Positions 39,770 to 49,205 are shown, counted from the stretch's first letter. The stretch is DNA of 64,000 bases from Enterobacter asburiae (GCF_024599655.1 NZ_CP102247.1:310001-374000), one strand, 5' to 3'. A program made the numbers and translations. The notes: a model not told the origin generated them from the letters alone.

Positions 39770-40309
39770 TCAGGAATTATTATTCAGGTATTCCTGCTGT
39801 AATAAACCAAATAACCAGTCATTTTGCCAGCGACCCGCGAGGTAATAGCTTTCGCGTAATTCACCTTCCAGGCGAAAGCGGGCTTTTTCCAGCAGGCGTC
39901 TTGACGCGGTATTCCCCGCGGTGACGGTAGCGGTGAGTCGACGTAAACCGCCCTGATGAAAAGCATAATCGCAAAGCGAGTTCAGGGATTCAAAGCCGTA
40001 ACCTTTCCCCTGCGCCTCGGGTGCGAAAAGGAAGCCCACTTCGGCACAGTCCTCCTCCCGATGAATATACCCGGTAACGCCCAGCGGGGCCTGGGAGGCG
40101 GCGTCACGTACGACGAGACAAAGCCAATGCGCGCTGCCCGGTGACCAGGGCGTCAGGCGCGAATCAAACGCCTCGCGGATGGCTTCGACGGGGCGGTCTT
40201 CCGCCACAAAGCGCATGACGTCGGGATGCTGCTGCAGGGACAGAAAAAAGGGCCAGTCTTGTTCCTGCAGGGGCGAACAGGTAAGGCGAGGGGTAATTAA
40301 AACCGGCAT
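39770..40309 (-). CDS. GNAT-family N-acetyltransferase (RimJ/RimL-like)
   Basis: 179 residues. It begins with ITPRLTCSPLQEQDW, typical of RimJ/RimL-type acetyltransferases (TxRLxLRP). Motif A for acetyl-CoA is FLFAPEAQGKGYGFESL (near 92-108), followed by VTAGNTASRRLLEKARFRLEGEL, the standard C-terminal motif of this group. The acceptor is not predictable. A single gene, divergent from the next gene with about 150 bp between. Confidence 0.85.
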   Translation of the reverse strand: MPVLITPRLTCSPLQEQDWPFFLSLQQHPDVMRFVAEDRPVEAIREAFDSRLTPWSPGSAHWLCLVVRDAASQAPLGVTGYIHREEDCAEVGFLFAPEAQGKGYGFESLNSLCDYAFHQGGLRRLTATVTAGNTASRRLLEKARFRLEGELRESYYLAGRWQNDWLFGLLQQEYLNNNS

Positions 40310-40457
40310 TCAGATTCTCCTGAAACATTTTAAATGATTTTAGGGTTGTCACTTTATTTCAACAGAAAGTCAGGTATGGTTAACCGCGTATAAATAAAAA
40401 GAAAAAGGGCCGTCTCGTGCCCATTCCGGATGTCTTCGTTGTCGCTTAAGGAAAACA

Positions 40458-42047
40458 ATGACTCTCAGCACATCACACCATATTCGCGAACAGTTCGAAC
40501 ACTGTCTGGCGGTCATTCGCCATGCGTCGGTGGAAATTTTGCTTCTTCTGAATGTACATGCTTCTGAGGGCAAAGATCCACGCTGGTTCCTGGAACAACT
40601 CGACAGCGCGCGATTAGCTCTGGGCGGCTGGGGAGCCGTTGCGAAAAAACTCAACCTGAATGATGCCGAGATGTCGGAATTTACGCTCCAGCTGCGTCTG
40701 CTGCAGCAGCGCGTTCCGCAGTATGAAAGCGGACAGGATGTGAGTGAAAACCAGCTTATTGCGGCGATGCGGTTTGTCACCGCGCTGGAACATCTTCGCC
40801 TGCAGCAGCCGCTGTTGACCTACAGCACGGACCTGGCGCCGGGAAGCGAACTTCAGCAGCAGCAGGCGCAAAAGCAAGTACGCGCGATTGAGCTGATGAT
40901 TAAAGGGCTCATCCAGCAGGCCTGGCCCGATCAGGTGCGGCTGAACAACCATCTTAAGACCCTGTTTAACGCTGACCGCGTGCGGCGCTGGCTGAAGCTT
41001 GGCGAGATCAACGATGTCCTGAGCGGCATGATGTTCAGCGAGCTGGCGCAGATGCTGGTGGATAAAAAAGAGTTCAGCCGCTATTACGCCTCGCTGTTCA
41101 GCGACCCGTCTATGCTGACGCTGCTGGTTGAACCGCGCAAAACGCTGCAAACCTTCCTCGACGACATTCGACAAATCCGCAACAGCATCACCGTTCAGAA
41201 AACGCTAAGCTCGGCGCAAATTCAGCTGTTGGATAACTACTACGCGCAGATCGCGCGGCCCGTTCAGCGCGCGTTTGAAGAGGGGAGAACGCGCGTCAAT
41301 CCGGCCGGATTTATGGCGGTAGATGCCAGCGAACTGCATACCTTCTGGGAAAAGGCGCAGAAAATGGATCGGGTCACCGGTGGGGATCTATTTGAAGTCC
41401 GTGACACCATTGAAAAGCCGACCCAGCGCGCGCCGCGCAGCCCCGAACAACGCGAACAGCTTATTTCCGGTGCGCTATGGGGGGCGGTTGGCGTTATGGT
41501 GATTGCCATCGTGGCGGGGGGATTCTGGCTGGTGACCAGCAGCAAACCGCAGCCTGCGACCGCCAGCGCGGCTGAAGCGGCCCCTCCGCAGGAAATGCGC
41601 GAGACGCCTTCCTCGCGTGAAACGCTCACGCGCATGGGGGTGACCTGGGACGAGAATAATTTCCGCTCGGCCATCAACCGCAACGATACCCGCGTGACCC
41701 TGCTGTTTTTGCAGGGCGGTATGGACTGGAAGCTCTCCTGGACCGAAGAGGCGATGTCGGCAGGCTATGACGATGTGCTGGAGCTGATGTTACGCTACCG
41801 GCAGAACATGGTGGAAGAGAAGCCGTGCCGTCGCTTCATCAACACGCTCAGCCACGCCATGTCGAACGGCGAGTCTCTGACCTCGGTACGTAAAGAGTAT
41901 CTCAAAGCATTCTGCACCGTGCCTGCCGTGGTGAAACGCCAGCAGCACGATCTCGACATGGCCACACGCCGCGCGCAGTCGCAGCCGGATGCCGCTTCGA
42001 AAAAATGGCAGTCCATTCAGACTGCCATTTATGAGGTGATTCGCTAA
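40458..42047 (+). CDS. Single-span membrane protein, STY4199-like
   Basis: 529 residues. It resembles, from memory, the enterobacterial proteins named STY4199 family (annotated with a HEPN-like domain). The first ~330 residues are alpha-helical and cytoplasmic in character (several LQQ/QQQ coiled-coil-like segments, 100-150). One membrane helix follows (LWGAVGVMVIAIVAGGFWLV, near 345-364), then an Ala/Pro linker and a ~150-residue exported domain with two cysteines. The RN motif of HEPN RNases may correspond to IRQIRNSITVQK, but the expected His is absent. Function unknown. It sits beside treF. Confidence 0.6.
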   Translation: MTLSTSHHIREQFEHCLAVIRHASVEILLLLNVHASEGKDPRWFLEQLDSARLALGGWGAVAKKLNLNDAEMSEFTLQLRLLQQRVPQYESGQDVSENQLIAAMRFVTALEHLRLQQPLLTYSTDLAPGSELQQQQAQKQVRAIELMIKGLIQQAWPDQVRLNNHLKTLFNADRVRRWLKLGEINDVLSGMMFSELAQMLVDKKEFSRYYASLFSDPSMLTLLVEPRKTLQTFLDDIRQIRNSITVQKTLSSAQIQLLDNYYAQIARPVQRAFEEGRTRVNPAGFMAVDASELHTFWEKAQKMDRVTGGDLFEVRDTIEKPTQRAPRSPEQREQLISGALWGAVGVMVIAIVAGGFWLVTSSKPQPATASAAEAAPPQEMRETPSSRETLTRMGVTWDENNFRSAINRNDTRVTLLFLQGGMDWKLSWTEEAMSAGYDDVLELMLRYRQNMVEEKPCRRFINTLSHAMSNGESLTSVRKEYLKAFCTVPAVVKRQQHDLDMATRRAQSQPDAASKKWQSIQTAIYEVIR

Positions 42048-42056
42048 AATTTTTCA

Positions 42057-42140
42057 CCCCTCACCCTAACCCTCTCCCCAAAGGGGAGAGGGAACGTGAA
42101 CACCCTCGCCCCTTTGGGGAGAGGGCCGGGGTGAGGGGCC
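42057..42140. repeat. CCCTCACCC palindromic repeat, copy D (paired)
   Basis: Same architecture as copy B: CCCCTCACCCTAACCCTCTC on the left, two CCCTC(T/G)(C)CCC hairpins, and CCGGGGTGAGGGGCC on the right. It lies 9 nt after the STY4199-like gene and 15 nt before the end of convergent treF. Confidence 0.9.
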
Positions 42141-42154
42141 AGACCGCACCCCAC

Positions 42155-43804
42155 TTAAGGCTCCCCATACAGCCCAATCAGCCGCCGCACCACGCCGTTC
42201 GTCCAGCCGAAACCATCCTGCAGCGGATACTCGCCCCCGCCACCTTCTCGCGGCGTACTGCTGGCGATGTGGTACTTCTCAATCAGCTTGTGATGCGTCT
42301 GATAAAAATGGTTCACCGTATGCAGCCAGCTCCAGGCGATCTCATCCCCCAGCGAGTCGTTGCCGTACTGCTTGAACCCCTGAATCGCCATCCACTGCAG
42401 CGGCGCCCAGCCGTTGGGTTTATCCCACTGCTCGCCGGTTTCGTACTCGGTGGCCAGAATCCCGCCTGGCGTCAGCAGCCGCGCTTTGACCGCATCAGAC
42501 AGGCGCTCCGCCTGCTCGTGCGTCGCCATGCCCACGTACAGCGGCACAATGCTGGCTGCCGAGAACAGCGCCAGCTCTTCGCGCCGCCAGTCGTAATCGC
42601 GGTAACAGCCGCTCTCCTCGTCCCACAGATAGCGGTTCACCGCCGCGCGGCGATCGTTGGCTTTCTGGCGGAACGTCTCTGCCGTCTCTTTATCCCCTTT
42701 CGACGCCGAGATATTGGCAATAGCGCTTTCCAGCTTGAACAGGAAGGCGTTCAGATCGATGGGGATAAACTGCGTCGTACGGATACTGGCGAGCCGCGAC
42801 GGATCGCGCAGCCAGCGGGACGAATAATCCCAGCCGGACGCCGCACCCGCGCGCAGATCGCGATACACCTCATTAGGTGGACGACCCGAGTGGCGGGCCG
42901 TTTCCACGTCCTCAATCCACGATTCGTCGCGCGGGGTATCACGGTCGTCCCAGTAGCGGTTGAGCAGTGAACCGTCCGGCATGCGCACGGCGCTGCGGTA
43001 CGCCTGGTTAAGCAGCAGCGACTCCGCGCCGTCCATCCAGAAGGCGTACTCCATTTTGAGGTGGTCCAGATAACGTTTCGCACCGCGCACGCCGTCCTCC
43101 TCGAACAGCTCCACCATCAGGGCAAAGACCGGCGGCTGCGAGCGGCTGAGATAATAGGTGCGGTTGCCGTTGGGGATATGGCCGTAGCGTTCAATCAGCC
43201 AGGCGAAGTTGTCCGCCATACATTTGAGCAGATCGTTACGGCCACTCTCCGCCAGCCCCAGCATGGAGAAATAGGAATCCCAGTAGTAGGTCTCGCTGAA
43301 TCGCCCGCCGGGGACGATATAGGCCTGCGGCAGCGCCAGCAGAGAAGACCAGGGAATATGATCCTGCGGCTCGCGCGTCAGCACCGGCCACAGGTTATCA
43401 ATGTGCTCTTTCAGGGAAAGGCCCGGGTCGGAGACATATTCTGTGCCGTACGTTTCCGGCATCCAGAAGTGGTTCTCCACAAACTGGCGCAGGTCGAAAT
43501 CCCGGTGGCGTCTGACCTTGCGGTAGCGGATCAGGATATCCAGCGGATCCATCTTCGGCGCGCAGTCGGGGAAGGTTTTACTGTCCGCAAACAGCCGGGT
43601 CGACTGTACGTGCTCGAACAGTTCAAGATAGCGGTCTGCGGGCGTCAACGCATCGGAGGCAGGTAGCCCCTCGATCATTTCGGGTTCCGGCTCCGCCTCA
43701 ATCATTTCATCCAGTTTCAACTCGCAGGGATCGGTCTCGTAGCGCAGCTCTTCTGCAATCTCGAACTCGATGTTCTCGGTAGCCTGTAGTTTCTGGTTGA
43801 ACAT
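42155..43804 (-). CDS. treF: Cytoplasmic trehalase TreF
   Basis: Hydrolyses trehalose to two glucoses, GH37. 549 residues, exactly the length of E. coli TreF, and without a signal peptide, which distinguishes it from periplasmic TreA. Trehalase signatures 1 (PGGRFSETYYWDSY) and 2 (QWDKPNGWAPLQW) and the glycine-rich GGGGEY are intact. ATG 43804 is chosen (GGAGGT ten bases upstream); an in-frame TTG 30 bp further upstream is rejected on length. The N-terminal ~40 residues vary, as usual. Confidence 0.97.
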   Translation of the reverse strand: MFNQKLQATENIEFEIAEELRYETDPCELKLDEMIEAEPEPEMIEGLPASDALTPADRYLELFEHVQSTRLFADSKTFPDCAPKMDPLDILIRYRKVRRHRDFDLRQFVENHFWMPETYGTEYVSDPGLSLKEHIDNLWPVLTREPQDHIPWSSLLALPQAYIVPGGRFSETYYWDSYFSMLGLAESGRNDLLKCMADNFAWLIERYGHIPNGNRTYYLSRSQPPVFALMVELFEEDGVRGAKRYLDHLKMEYAFWMDGAESLLLNQAYRSAVRMPDGSLLNRYWDDRDTPRDESWIEDVETARHSGRPPNEVYRDLRAGAASGWDYSSRWLRDPSRLASIRTTQFIPIDLNAFLFKLESAIANISASKGDKETAETFRQKANDRRAAVNRYLWDEESGCYRDYDWRREELALFSAASIVPLYVGMATHEQAERLSDAVKARLLTPGGILATEYETGEQWDKPNGWAPLQWMAIQGFKQYGNDSLGDEIAWSWLHTVNHFYQTHHKLIEKYHIASSTPREGGGGEYPLQDGFGWTNGVVRRLIGLYGEP

Positions 43805-44017
43805 GGTGATAGGGACCTCCGGTTGTGTGTTCAAAAGACAGGTTTATCCGGGCGTCTTATAAGCGTAGACATTCGCTTCGGTAGTTGGGGAGGGATATGT
43901 GCGGTAGATCACACTAACCGGATGCGATTGAGCATAGAAAAGTAATGCAACTGTATATATTACAATGGCTTAATGATGTATTAACATATGGAAAATTCAG
44001 AGTATTCATTACTATTC

Positions 44018-44040
44018 AAAAAGCCACTGCTTGAGTGGCT
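44018..44040 (-). terminator. Terminator of the IprA-like regulator gene
   Basis: AGCCACT / AGTGGCT (44034-44040 with 44022-44028) with a 5-nt loop, followed on the minus strand by TTTT. It lies 66 nt after the regulator stop. The rest of 43805-44105 holds the treF promoter side and is AT-rich, with no gene visible. Confidence 0.75.
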
Positions 44041-44105
44041 CATGAAAAGTGGTTTCACGATGTGATTAATGAAAATATATCAATACGAAACGTTGTTAAT
44101 CCAAC

Positions 44106-44786
44106 CTAGAATTTTTCCGGCAAACGATGTATCTCCGATAAGAAACCGTAACGCTTCAAGGTAATATAGTTTCCCCGAGAAAGTTCAGAGAGAATGTGCA
44201 TTACGGTACTCCTTGATAATTTTGTCCGCTCAAGAATGAATCGTGATGCAGAAATGCTTTCGCGCACTTTGTCAGGCTGGTTCATCAAGTCCTGCAGAAG
44301 ATTGCGAACAATTTGATAAGCGTTTCCAGCGATAATCTGGCTATCTCTTATCATAAGCCTATGCATGACGTAGGAAAAAATGATCACAAGATTACGCCAT
44401 TGATCTGGATTAGCAGCCATATAAGCTTCAAGATCATCACCTGTAATCCGAATCGCCTCAACGGGAATCTCTGCATAAAAATGCACAGAACTGAAGTTTG
44501 AAAAAATCTCTCCCAAACCGATAAACATAGGTGGGTAGACATTTGTTATTGTCGTTCCGTCACCTTTACGTTGGCATGAAAAGTAGCCCGAAGTAATGAT
44601 GTAACAGACTTTCTGACCCTTATGAATCATGCTCAGTCTCTCTCTGGCTTTTAACTTGACAGGAACGCCTAGCGGAGAGAGATTGTCGAGGAGATGCTTA
44701 ATCTTTTCGTCAGGATGCTCGAGTGTTTCATCATAAAGGGTGAAAACCTCTACTTTTCTTTTTATTTGTTTCTCTTGATTAGTCAT
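44106..44786 (-). CDS. IprA/Crp-like winged-helix regulator, divergent from fimbrial operon
   Basis: 226 residues. The N-terminal part (about 30-140) has the cyclic-nucleotide-binding-like fold: KLKARERLSMIHKGQKVCYIITSGYFSCQRKGDGTTI split, and FIGLGEIF. A winged helix-turn-helix forms the C-terminus (ERTKLSRSTVMHILSELSRGNYITLKRYGFL split, 186-220). This order is that of the IprA (YaiV) group rather than true Crp, and the cAMP-binding arginine motif is not evident. Genes of this kind often lie beside fimbrial operons in Enterobacterales. It reads away from the pilin gene across a 706-bp gap, so it probably controls that operon. Confidence 0.78.
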   Translation of the reverse strand: MTNQEKQIKRKVEVFTLYDETLEHPDEKIKHLLDNLSPLGVPVKLKARERLSMIHKGQKVCYIITSGYFSCQRKGDGTTITNVYPPMFIGLGEIFSNFSSVHFYAEIPVEAIRITGDDLEAYMAANPDQWRNLVIIFSYVMHRLMIRDSQIIAGNAYQIVRNLLQDLMNQPDKVRESISASRFILERTKLSRSTVMHILSELSRGNYITLKRYGFLSEIHRLPEKF

Positions 44787-45492
44787 GATGGTGTCCCTGA
44801 AGCCAGAGTAGAAATCTTAACTATGCTTAATTCTTGTAAGTATATGTGATAGTTGTCGTTAAGATGAACTAATTGGAGGTCAATATTAACTCTTTTTATA
44901 TCAATGGCTTATGTTGAATGTTTTGATGCTAAAGAATACGTTTTGATATATAAAAGCAGCTTAAGGCATAGTATGGAACCCATCTATAGAAAACAGTACA
45001 TGCGAAAAAATGTTGCATTTTCTGTGAAAAAAATTATTCTTTAAAATTAACTAAAACGTCCCCCCAGGGCGTTAATGCTATAAGAAATTATTTTAGTAAT
45101 CTCAACAAGTTCCGTCAATTAGAACTTCTTTTGTTTTTTGTATTTTAATTCATGTGCATTCATTTTGTATTAAATAAAATGTTAAATTTTTAGCGCAAAA
45201 CAGTCTTGTCACTCTAATCTACAATGAAATTGTGTATCTACTATCCGAAATCGGACACGCTTTCATTTGCCCTCAATTCTTTCCAGTCATTATAATCCCC
45301 CCACTCAAGAATACTTTAATTGAGAAAGAAAATAAGTTGGTAACACTTCGTTGGAGCCAATTTATTTGCTTAATGTGAATCTTACTGTTTCGTACTAAGC
45401 ATGAGCTTTTGCTTGTTATATTTCAGTGGATTAACTTATAAAGATATTGTTTTTTCAAACAAGATTTTAACGGTAAATTAGGAATTATATAC
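44787..45492. promoter_or_regulatory. Long AT-rich regulatory gap before the fimbrial operon
   Basis: 706 bp without a credible gene, visibly AT-rich, with curved-DNA-like A and T tracts that suit H-NS silencing. Two short symmetric sites stand out: TCCGA-AA-TCGGA (45244-45255) and TTGGAGCCAA (45351-45360). AGGA (45480-45483) is the pilin SD. I cannot place the -10/-35 boxes with confidence. No inverted pair that could form a fim-type invertible switch was found. Confidence 0.6.
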
Positions 45493-46020
45493 ATGAACAT
45501 GAATAAGATTGTTCTGGCGGTAGCTATGGCTTCTACTTTTGCAATGGGCGCAGTTCAAGCAAAAGATGAGGGGCATGGTACTGTGACCTTCACGGGTTCA
45601 ATTATTGATGCACCATGCTCCATCACGCCTGATAGTAGCGATCAGACGGTTGATCTGGGCGAAGTGTCTAATGTTGCCCTTAAGGATGGTGGGACGTCTA
45701 ATCCGCAGCCATTCGCGATCAAATTAGAGCAGTGTGATACCACCACTTTAAAATCTGTTAAGGCAACCTTTACCGGTGCTCCGTCTGCAGGTAACCCAAA
45801 ACTGCTGGGTATTACGGGTACTGCAAAAGGCGCTTCCATTGCGATTACAAACGGCTCCGGTCAGATCATCACACTGGGAACTGCCTCTCCAGCTCAGACT
45901 CTGCAGGACGGAAATAACACTCTGGAATTCTCTGCGTATCTCCAGGGTGATGGTGCATCAGCAACAATTGTCCCAGGCAGCTTCCAGTCTGTTGCGGACT
46001 TCACCCTGTCTTACCAGTAA
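45493..46020 (+). CDS. Major fimbrial subunit (chaperone-usher pilin)
   Basis: 175 residues with signal peptide (IVLAVAMASTFAMGAVQA, cleavage before KDEGHG). The donor strand pattern GHGTVTFTGSIIDAPCSI and the Cys pair (DAPCSIT / LEQCDTTT) are typical, as is the C-terminal ADFTLSYQ that the chaperone binds. As first gene, with the largest leader and a hairpin behind it, it should be the shaft subunit. A Ser/Ala/Pro patch (GTASPAQT) and SAYLQGDGASAT could be modified if the downstream ligase acts on pilins (inference). Confidence 0.92.
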   Translation: MNMNKIVLAVAMASTFAMGAVQAKDEGHGTVTFTGSIIDAPCSITPDSSDQTVDLGEVSNVALKDGGTSNPQPFAIKLEQCDTTTLKSVKATFTGAPSAGNPKLLGITGTAKGASIAITNGSGQIITLGTASPAQTLQDGNNTLEFSAYLQGDGASATIVPGSFQSVADFTLSYQ

Positions 46021-46059
46021 TCAGTTGATGTTTTTTTAATTTCCTGATTGTTGCCTGAT

Positions 46060-46096
46060 ACCGTCCTGAAGTCATGTGAATGAAATGAGGGACGGT
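46060..46096 (+). other. Hairpin between major pilin and rest of operon
   Basis: ACCGTCC (46060-46066) pairs with GGACGGT (46090-46096), 23-nt loop, weak T-rich tail. Such partial attenuators or mRNA stabilisers after the shaft gene help produce more major than minor subunit in other fimbrial operons. Confidence 0.4.
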
Positions 46097-46131
46097 TTAT
46101 TACAAAAATCACTGTTGCGGCAGGAAAAAAC

Positions 46132-46668
46132 ATGAATAAGAACCGCAATTTCACTTCTTCCTTTCGCAGTACTTTGGGTATTTTTTTTCTTTCATTTTTA
46201 TTCTCTGCCCAGGCTGAGGCAAATCTCCCTACGCAGGAATATGGAAGAATTAGCGTTGAAGGCAGCATTATCGATTCGTCTTGTGCAATAGCCACTGAAG
46301 ATCGTGAGCAAACCATTGATATGAATGCATCAACGCTTGGAGAAATTATTCATCAAGGTAGTGGGCAGCCATTCCCTTTTTCGCTTCATCTTGTGAATTG
46401 TAATTTTACAAATAGAGAGTTGTTCCAAACGACTTTTGAGGGTGATTCGGAGGATGGATTATTTACAGTTAAAGGAGCGTCTGGAATTGGTATACAAATT
46501 TCTGATACGCAAGGCCATATTGCTAAGCCGGGGGAACCGCTACCTGAAGGAACATTAGTGTCTGGTGCACAAACGCTTGATTATACACTCCGTGTGGTCG
46601 GGAACCATCATCAGCTAGACGTCGGTGAGTACTATTCCGTTTTGCGTTTTAAAGTGGATTATTTCTGA
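46132..46668 (+). CDS. Minor fimbrial subunit
   Basis: 178 residues, signal peptide STLGIFFLSFLFSAQAEA. Pilin fold marks: donor strand GRISVEGSIIDSSCAI, Cys pair (SSCAI / VNCNF), C-terminal YYSVLRFKVDYF. It is placed between the major pilin and the usher, as MrpB in Proteus mrp or PapH in pap, so a shaft-terminating or anchoring role is possible. It ends two bases before the usher start, indicating coupling. Confidence 0.85.
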   Translation: MNKNRNFTSSFRSTLGIFFLSFLFSAQAEANLPTQEYGRISVEGSIIDSSCAIATEDREQTIDMNASTLGEIIHQGSGQPFPFSLHLVNCNFTNRELFQTTFEGDSEDGLFTVKGASGIGIQISDTQGHIAKPGEPLPEGTLVSGAQTLDYTLRVVGNHHQLDVGEYYSVLRFKVDYF

Positions 46669-46670
46669 AG

Positions 46671-49205
46671 ATGGCTCGTTTAAAAATGACCAACATACGT
46701 CGTAATAAATGTTGTAATACATTTGTATTAACACCTAAACCTGTTGCAGTTTGCATTCTGCTGGCGGTGTCTTTTTTTCGCCCGGTTTTCGCTGAAGATA
46801 CGATTGAATTTAATACGGACGTTCTGGATGTAAAAGAACGCTCCCGTATTGATTTAACCCAATTTTCCCAGGCAGGTTACCTGATGCCAGGGCAATATCA
46901 GTTAACTGTACGACTAAATAAATCTGAGCTTCCTGAGCAGAGTATTGAATTCCTCGCGCCAGAAAACGATCCAAAAGGGAGCGTGGCGTGTTTGACACCA
47001 GAACTGATCAAGCAGTTCGGTCTTAAAAGTTCTGTGCTGAGTGAGGTCAAATGGTGGCATAACAATCAATGCCTTGATATTTCAACCCTGGAAGGGCTGA
47101 CGATCCGCCCAGATCTGGGTAGCAGTACGTTATATATAAACATGCCACAGGCTTATCTCGAATATACCTCTGAAAATTGGGACCCGCCTTCCAGTTGGGA
47201 TAATGGGATCCCGGGCGTATTATTTGACTATAACCTGAACGCAATGTCCTCAAAAGGACAAGATGTCGGTCGCGACAATAACGTAAGCGGTAACGGAACG
47301 ACGGGTGCGAACCTGGGTCCATGGCGTGTTCGCGCTGACTGGCAGGCTCGTTATGATCAAACGGGAGGCCAAACCGGCGGTACGCAGCAAAGTTGGGACT
47401 GGAGCCGCTATTATGCCTATCGTGCAATTACGGCTTTAAGGGCAAAGTTGACTCTCGGTGAAAGCTATCTGGATTCATCAATGTTCGACAGCTTTCGCTT
47501 TAACGGTGCCAGCCTGTCGACGGATGATAATCAGCTGCCACCCAATCTCAGGGGATATGCACCGGAAGTCACTGGCATTGCCAAAACCAATGCTAAGGTC
47601 ACTGTCAGTCAGCAGGGCCGGGTGATCTATGAGACAACTGTTGCGGCGGGGCCGTTTCGTATTCAGGATTTGAATGCCGCTGTTTCGGGTAAGCTGGACG
47701 TTAAAGTCGAAGAACAAGATGGCAGCGTGCGAATGTTTCAGGTTGAGACCGCAAGTATACCTTACCTGACTCGCCCTGGCCTCGTTCGCTACAAAGTTTC
47801 AGCGGGCAAGCCGTTGGATTATGAGCATCATCAGGAAGGTCCAGAATTTGCTACAGGGGAATTCTCTTGGGGTATTAATAACGGATGGTCCATGTATGGG
47901 GGGAGCCTACTTGCGGGGGATTATAATTCCCTGGCTGTAGGCCTCGGTCGTGACCTGTTGGCATTGGGGGCGTTATCTTTTGATATTACGCAATCCAGAG
48001 CGGTACTGCCGGGACAGGAGACCAAAAGCGGTGCGTCATATCGCTTGAGTTATTCAAAACGTTTTGATGAATACGATAGTGAGGTGACATTCGCGGGGTA
48101 TCGGTTCTCGCAGCGTAATTATATGAGTATGTCGCAGTATTTAGACGAGCGTTATCACGATGGTCTAAACTCGGGACTTAATAAAGAGCTGTATACCATT
48201 ACGTTTAACAAGCAGATTCGTCCGATCAACCTTAGCGCTTATCTCAATTATAGCCATCAGACGTATTGGGACCGTGAAGCAAGTGATACCTGGAATCTGT
48301 CATTATCAGACTATTTTGACGTAGGTAACTTTAAGAATGTGAGTGTAAGCCTGTCGGCGTATAGAACGGTTTATGACGGTTCGAAAGATGATGGTATGTA
48401 CTTAAGCCTGTCACTACCGTGGGGAGAGCACGGTACGATCAGTTATAATGGTCAATCCAGCGGTGGGGAAAATACTCATACGGTTGGCTATTATGACCGT
48501 ATTGACAGTAATAATACCTATCGTATGAATGTAGGAACATCTTCGAATGGTACGGGAACCGGAAACGGTTATTTTACGCATGACGGTGACCTGGCCAGCA
48601 TGACCATGAACGCGAGCGTAACCGGAAACAGCGACAGCGCATTTGGCCTTTCCCTTCAGGGAGGGGTGACCGGAACGTCTCAGGGAGTGGCGCTTCATCG
48701 TGTAAATGTGATCGGTGGAACGCGAATGATGGTCGACACGGACGGCGTGAGTGACGTGCCTGTAAGCGGATATGGTGCGATCACCCACTCAAATCATTTC
48801 GGTAAAGCCGTCGTGAGTGATATTAGCAGTTATTATCGCAGCACAATTAACGTTGATATGGATAATCTTCCTGATGATATAGATGCAACCCGCTCTGTTG
48901 TTCAGGGAACACTCACGGAAGGGGCGATTGGCTATCGCAAGTTTGGCATTTTGGCCGGACAGAAAGCGATGGCGATTATTAAATTAGCGGATGGCTCAAC
49001 TCCACCGTTTGGCGCAGAAGTCCGTAATAAGGGCGGTGCACAAACGGGCATTATCGGAGATGATGGCAGCGTTTGGCTGTCCGGGATCCGCCCTGAAGAA
49101 ATAATGGATGTAAGTTGGGATGGTGGGGTTCAATGTAAAATAACACTACCTTCCCGGCTTCCAGCGTTAGACAAGAAGTTATTACTTCCGTGTCAACGGC
49201 GATAA
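46671..49205 (+). CDS. Fimbrial outer-membrane usher
   Basis: 844 residues, the usual usher length. N-terminal periplasmic domain begins after the signal peptide with IEFNTDVLDVKERSRIDL and includes the YLMPGQYQLTVRLNK motif. The barrel with plug starts around 140 (LDYNLN equivalent: GVLFDYNLNAMSS). The C-terminal domains include GAEVRNKGGAQTGIIGDDGSVWLSGI and end in CKITLPSRLPALDKKLLLPCQ. It exports and assembles the pilins delivered by the chaperone. ATG 46671; a later ATG (46686) is also possible. Confidence 0.95.
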   Translation: MARLKMTNIRRNKCCNTFVLTPKPVAVCILLAVSFFRPVFAEDTIEFNTDVLDVKERSRIDLTQFSQAGYLMPGQYQLTVRLNKSELPEQSIEFLAPENDPKGSVACLTPELIKQFGLKSSVLSEVKWWHNNQCLDISTLEGLTIRPDLGSSTLYINMPQAYLEYTSENWDPPSSWDNGIPGVLFDYNLNAMSSKGQDVGRDNNVSGNGTTGANLGPWRVRADWQARYDQTGGQTGGTQQSWDWSRYYAYRAITALRAKLTLGESYLDSSMFDSFRFNGASLSTDDNQLPPNLRGYAPEVTGIAKTNAKVTVSQQGRVIYETTVAAGPFRIQDLNAAVSGKLDVKVEEQDGSVRMFQVETASIPYLTRPGLVRYKVSAGKPLDYEHHQEGPEFATGEFSWGINNGWSMYGGSLLAGDYNSLAVGLGRDLLALGALSFDITQSRAVLPGQETKSGASYRLSYSKRFDEYDSEVTFAGYRFSQRNYMSMSQYLDERYHDGLNSGLNKELYTITFNKQIRPINLSAYLNYSHQTYWDREASDTWNLSLSDYFDVGNFKNVSVSLSAYRTVYDGSKDDGMYLSLSLPWGEHGTISYNGQSSGGENTHTVGYYDRIDSNNTYRMNVGTSSNGTGTGNGYFTHDGDLASMTMNASVTGNSDSAFGLSLQGGVTGTSQGVALHRVNVIGGTRMMVDTDGVSDVPVSGYGAITHSNHFGKAVVSDISSYYRSTINVDMDNLPDDIDATRSVVQGTLTEGAIGYRKFGILAGQKAMAIIKLADGSTPPFGAEVRNKGGAQTGIIGDDGSVWLSGIRPEEIMDVSWDGGVQCKITLPSRLPALDKKLLLPCQRR

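Noticed and set aside
44787..45492. Possible fim-type invertible promoter switch (TTGGAGCCAA resembles the fimS repeat TTGGGGCCA)
   Set aside because: No inverted second copy (TGGCTCCAA) within the gap and no FimB/FimE-type recombinase gene nearby.
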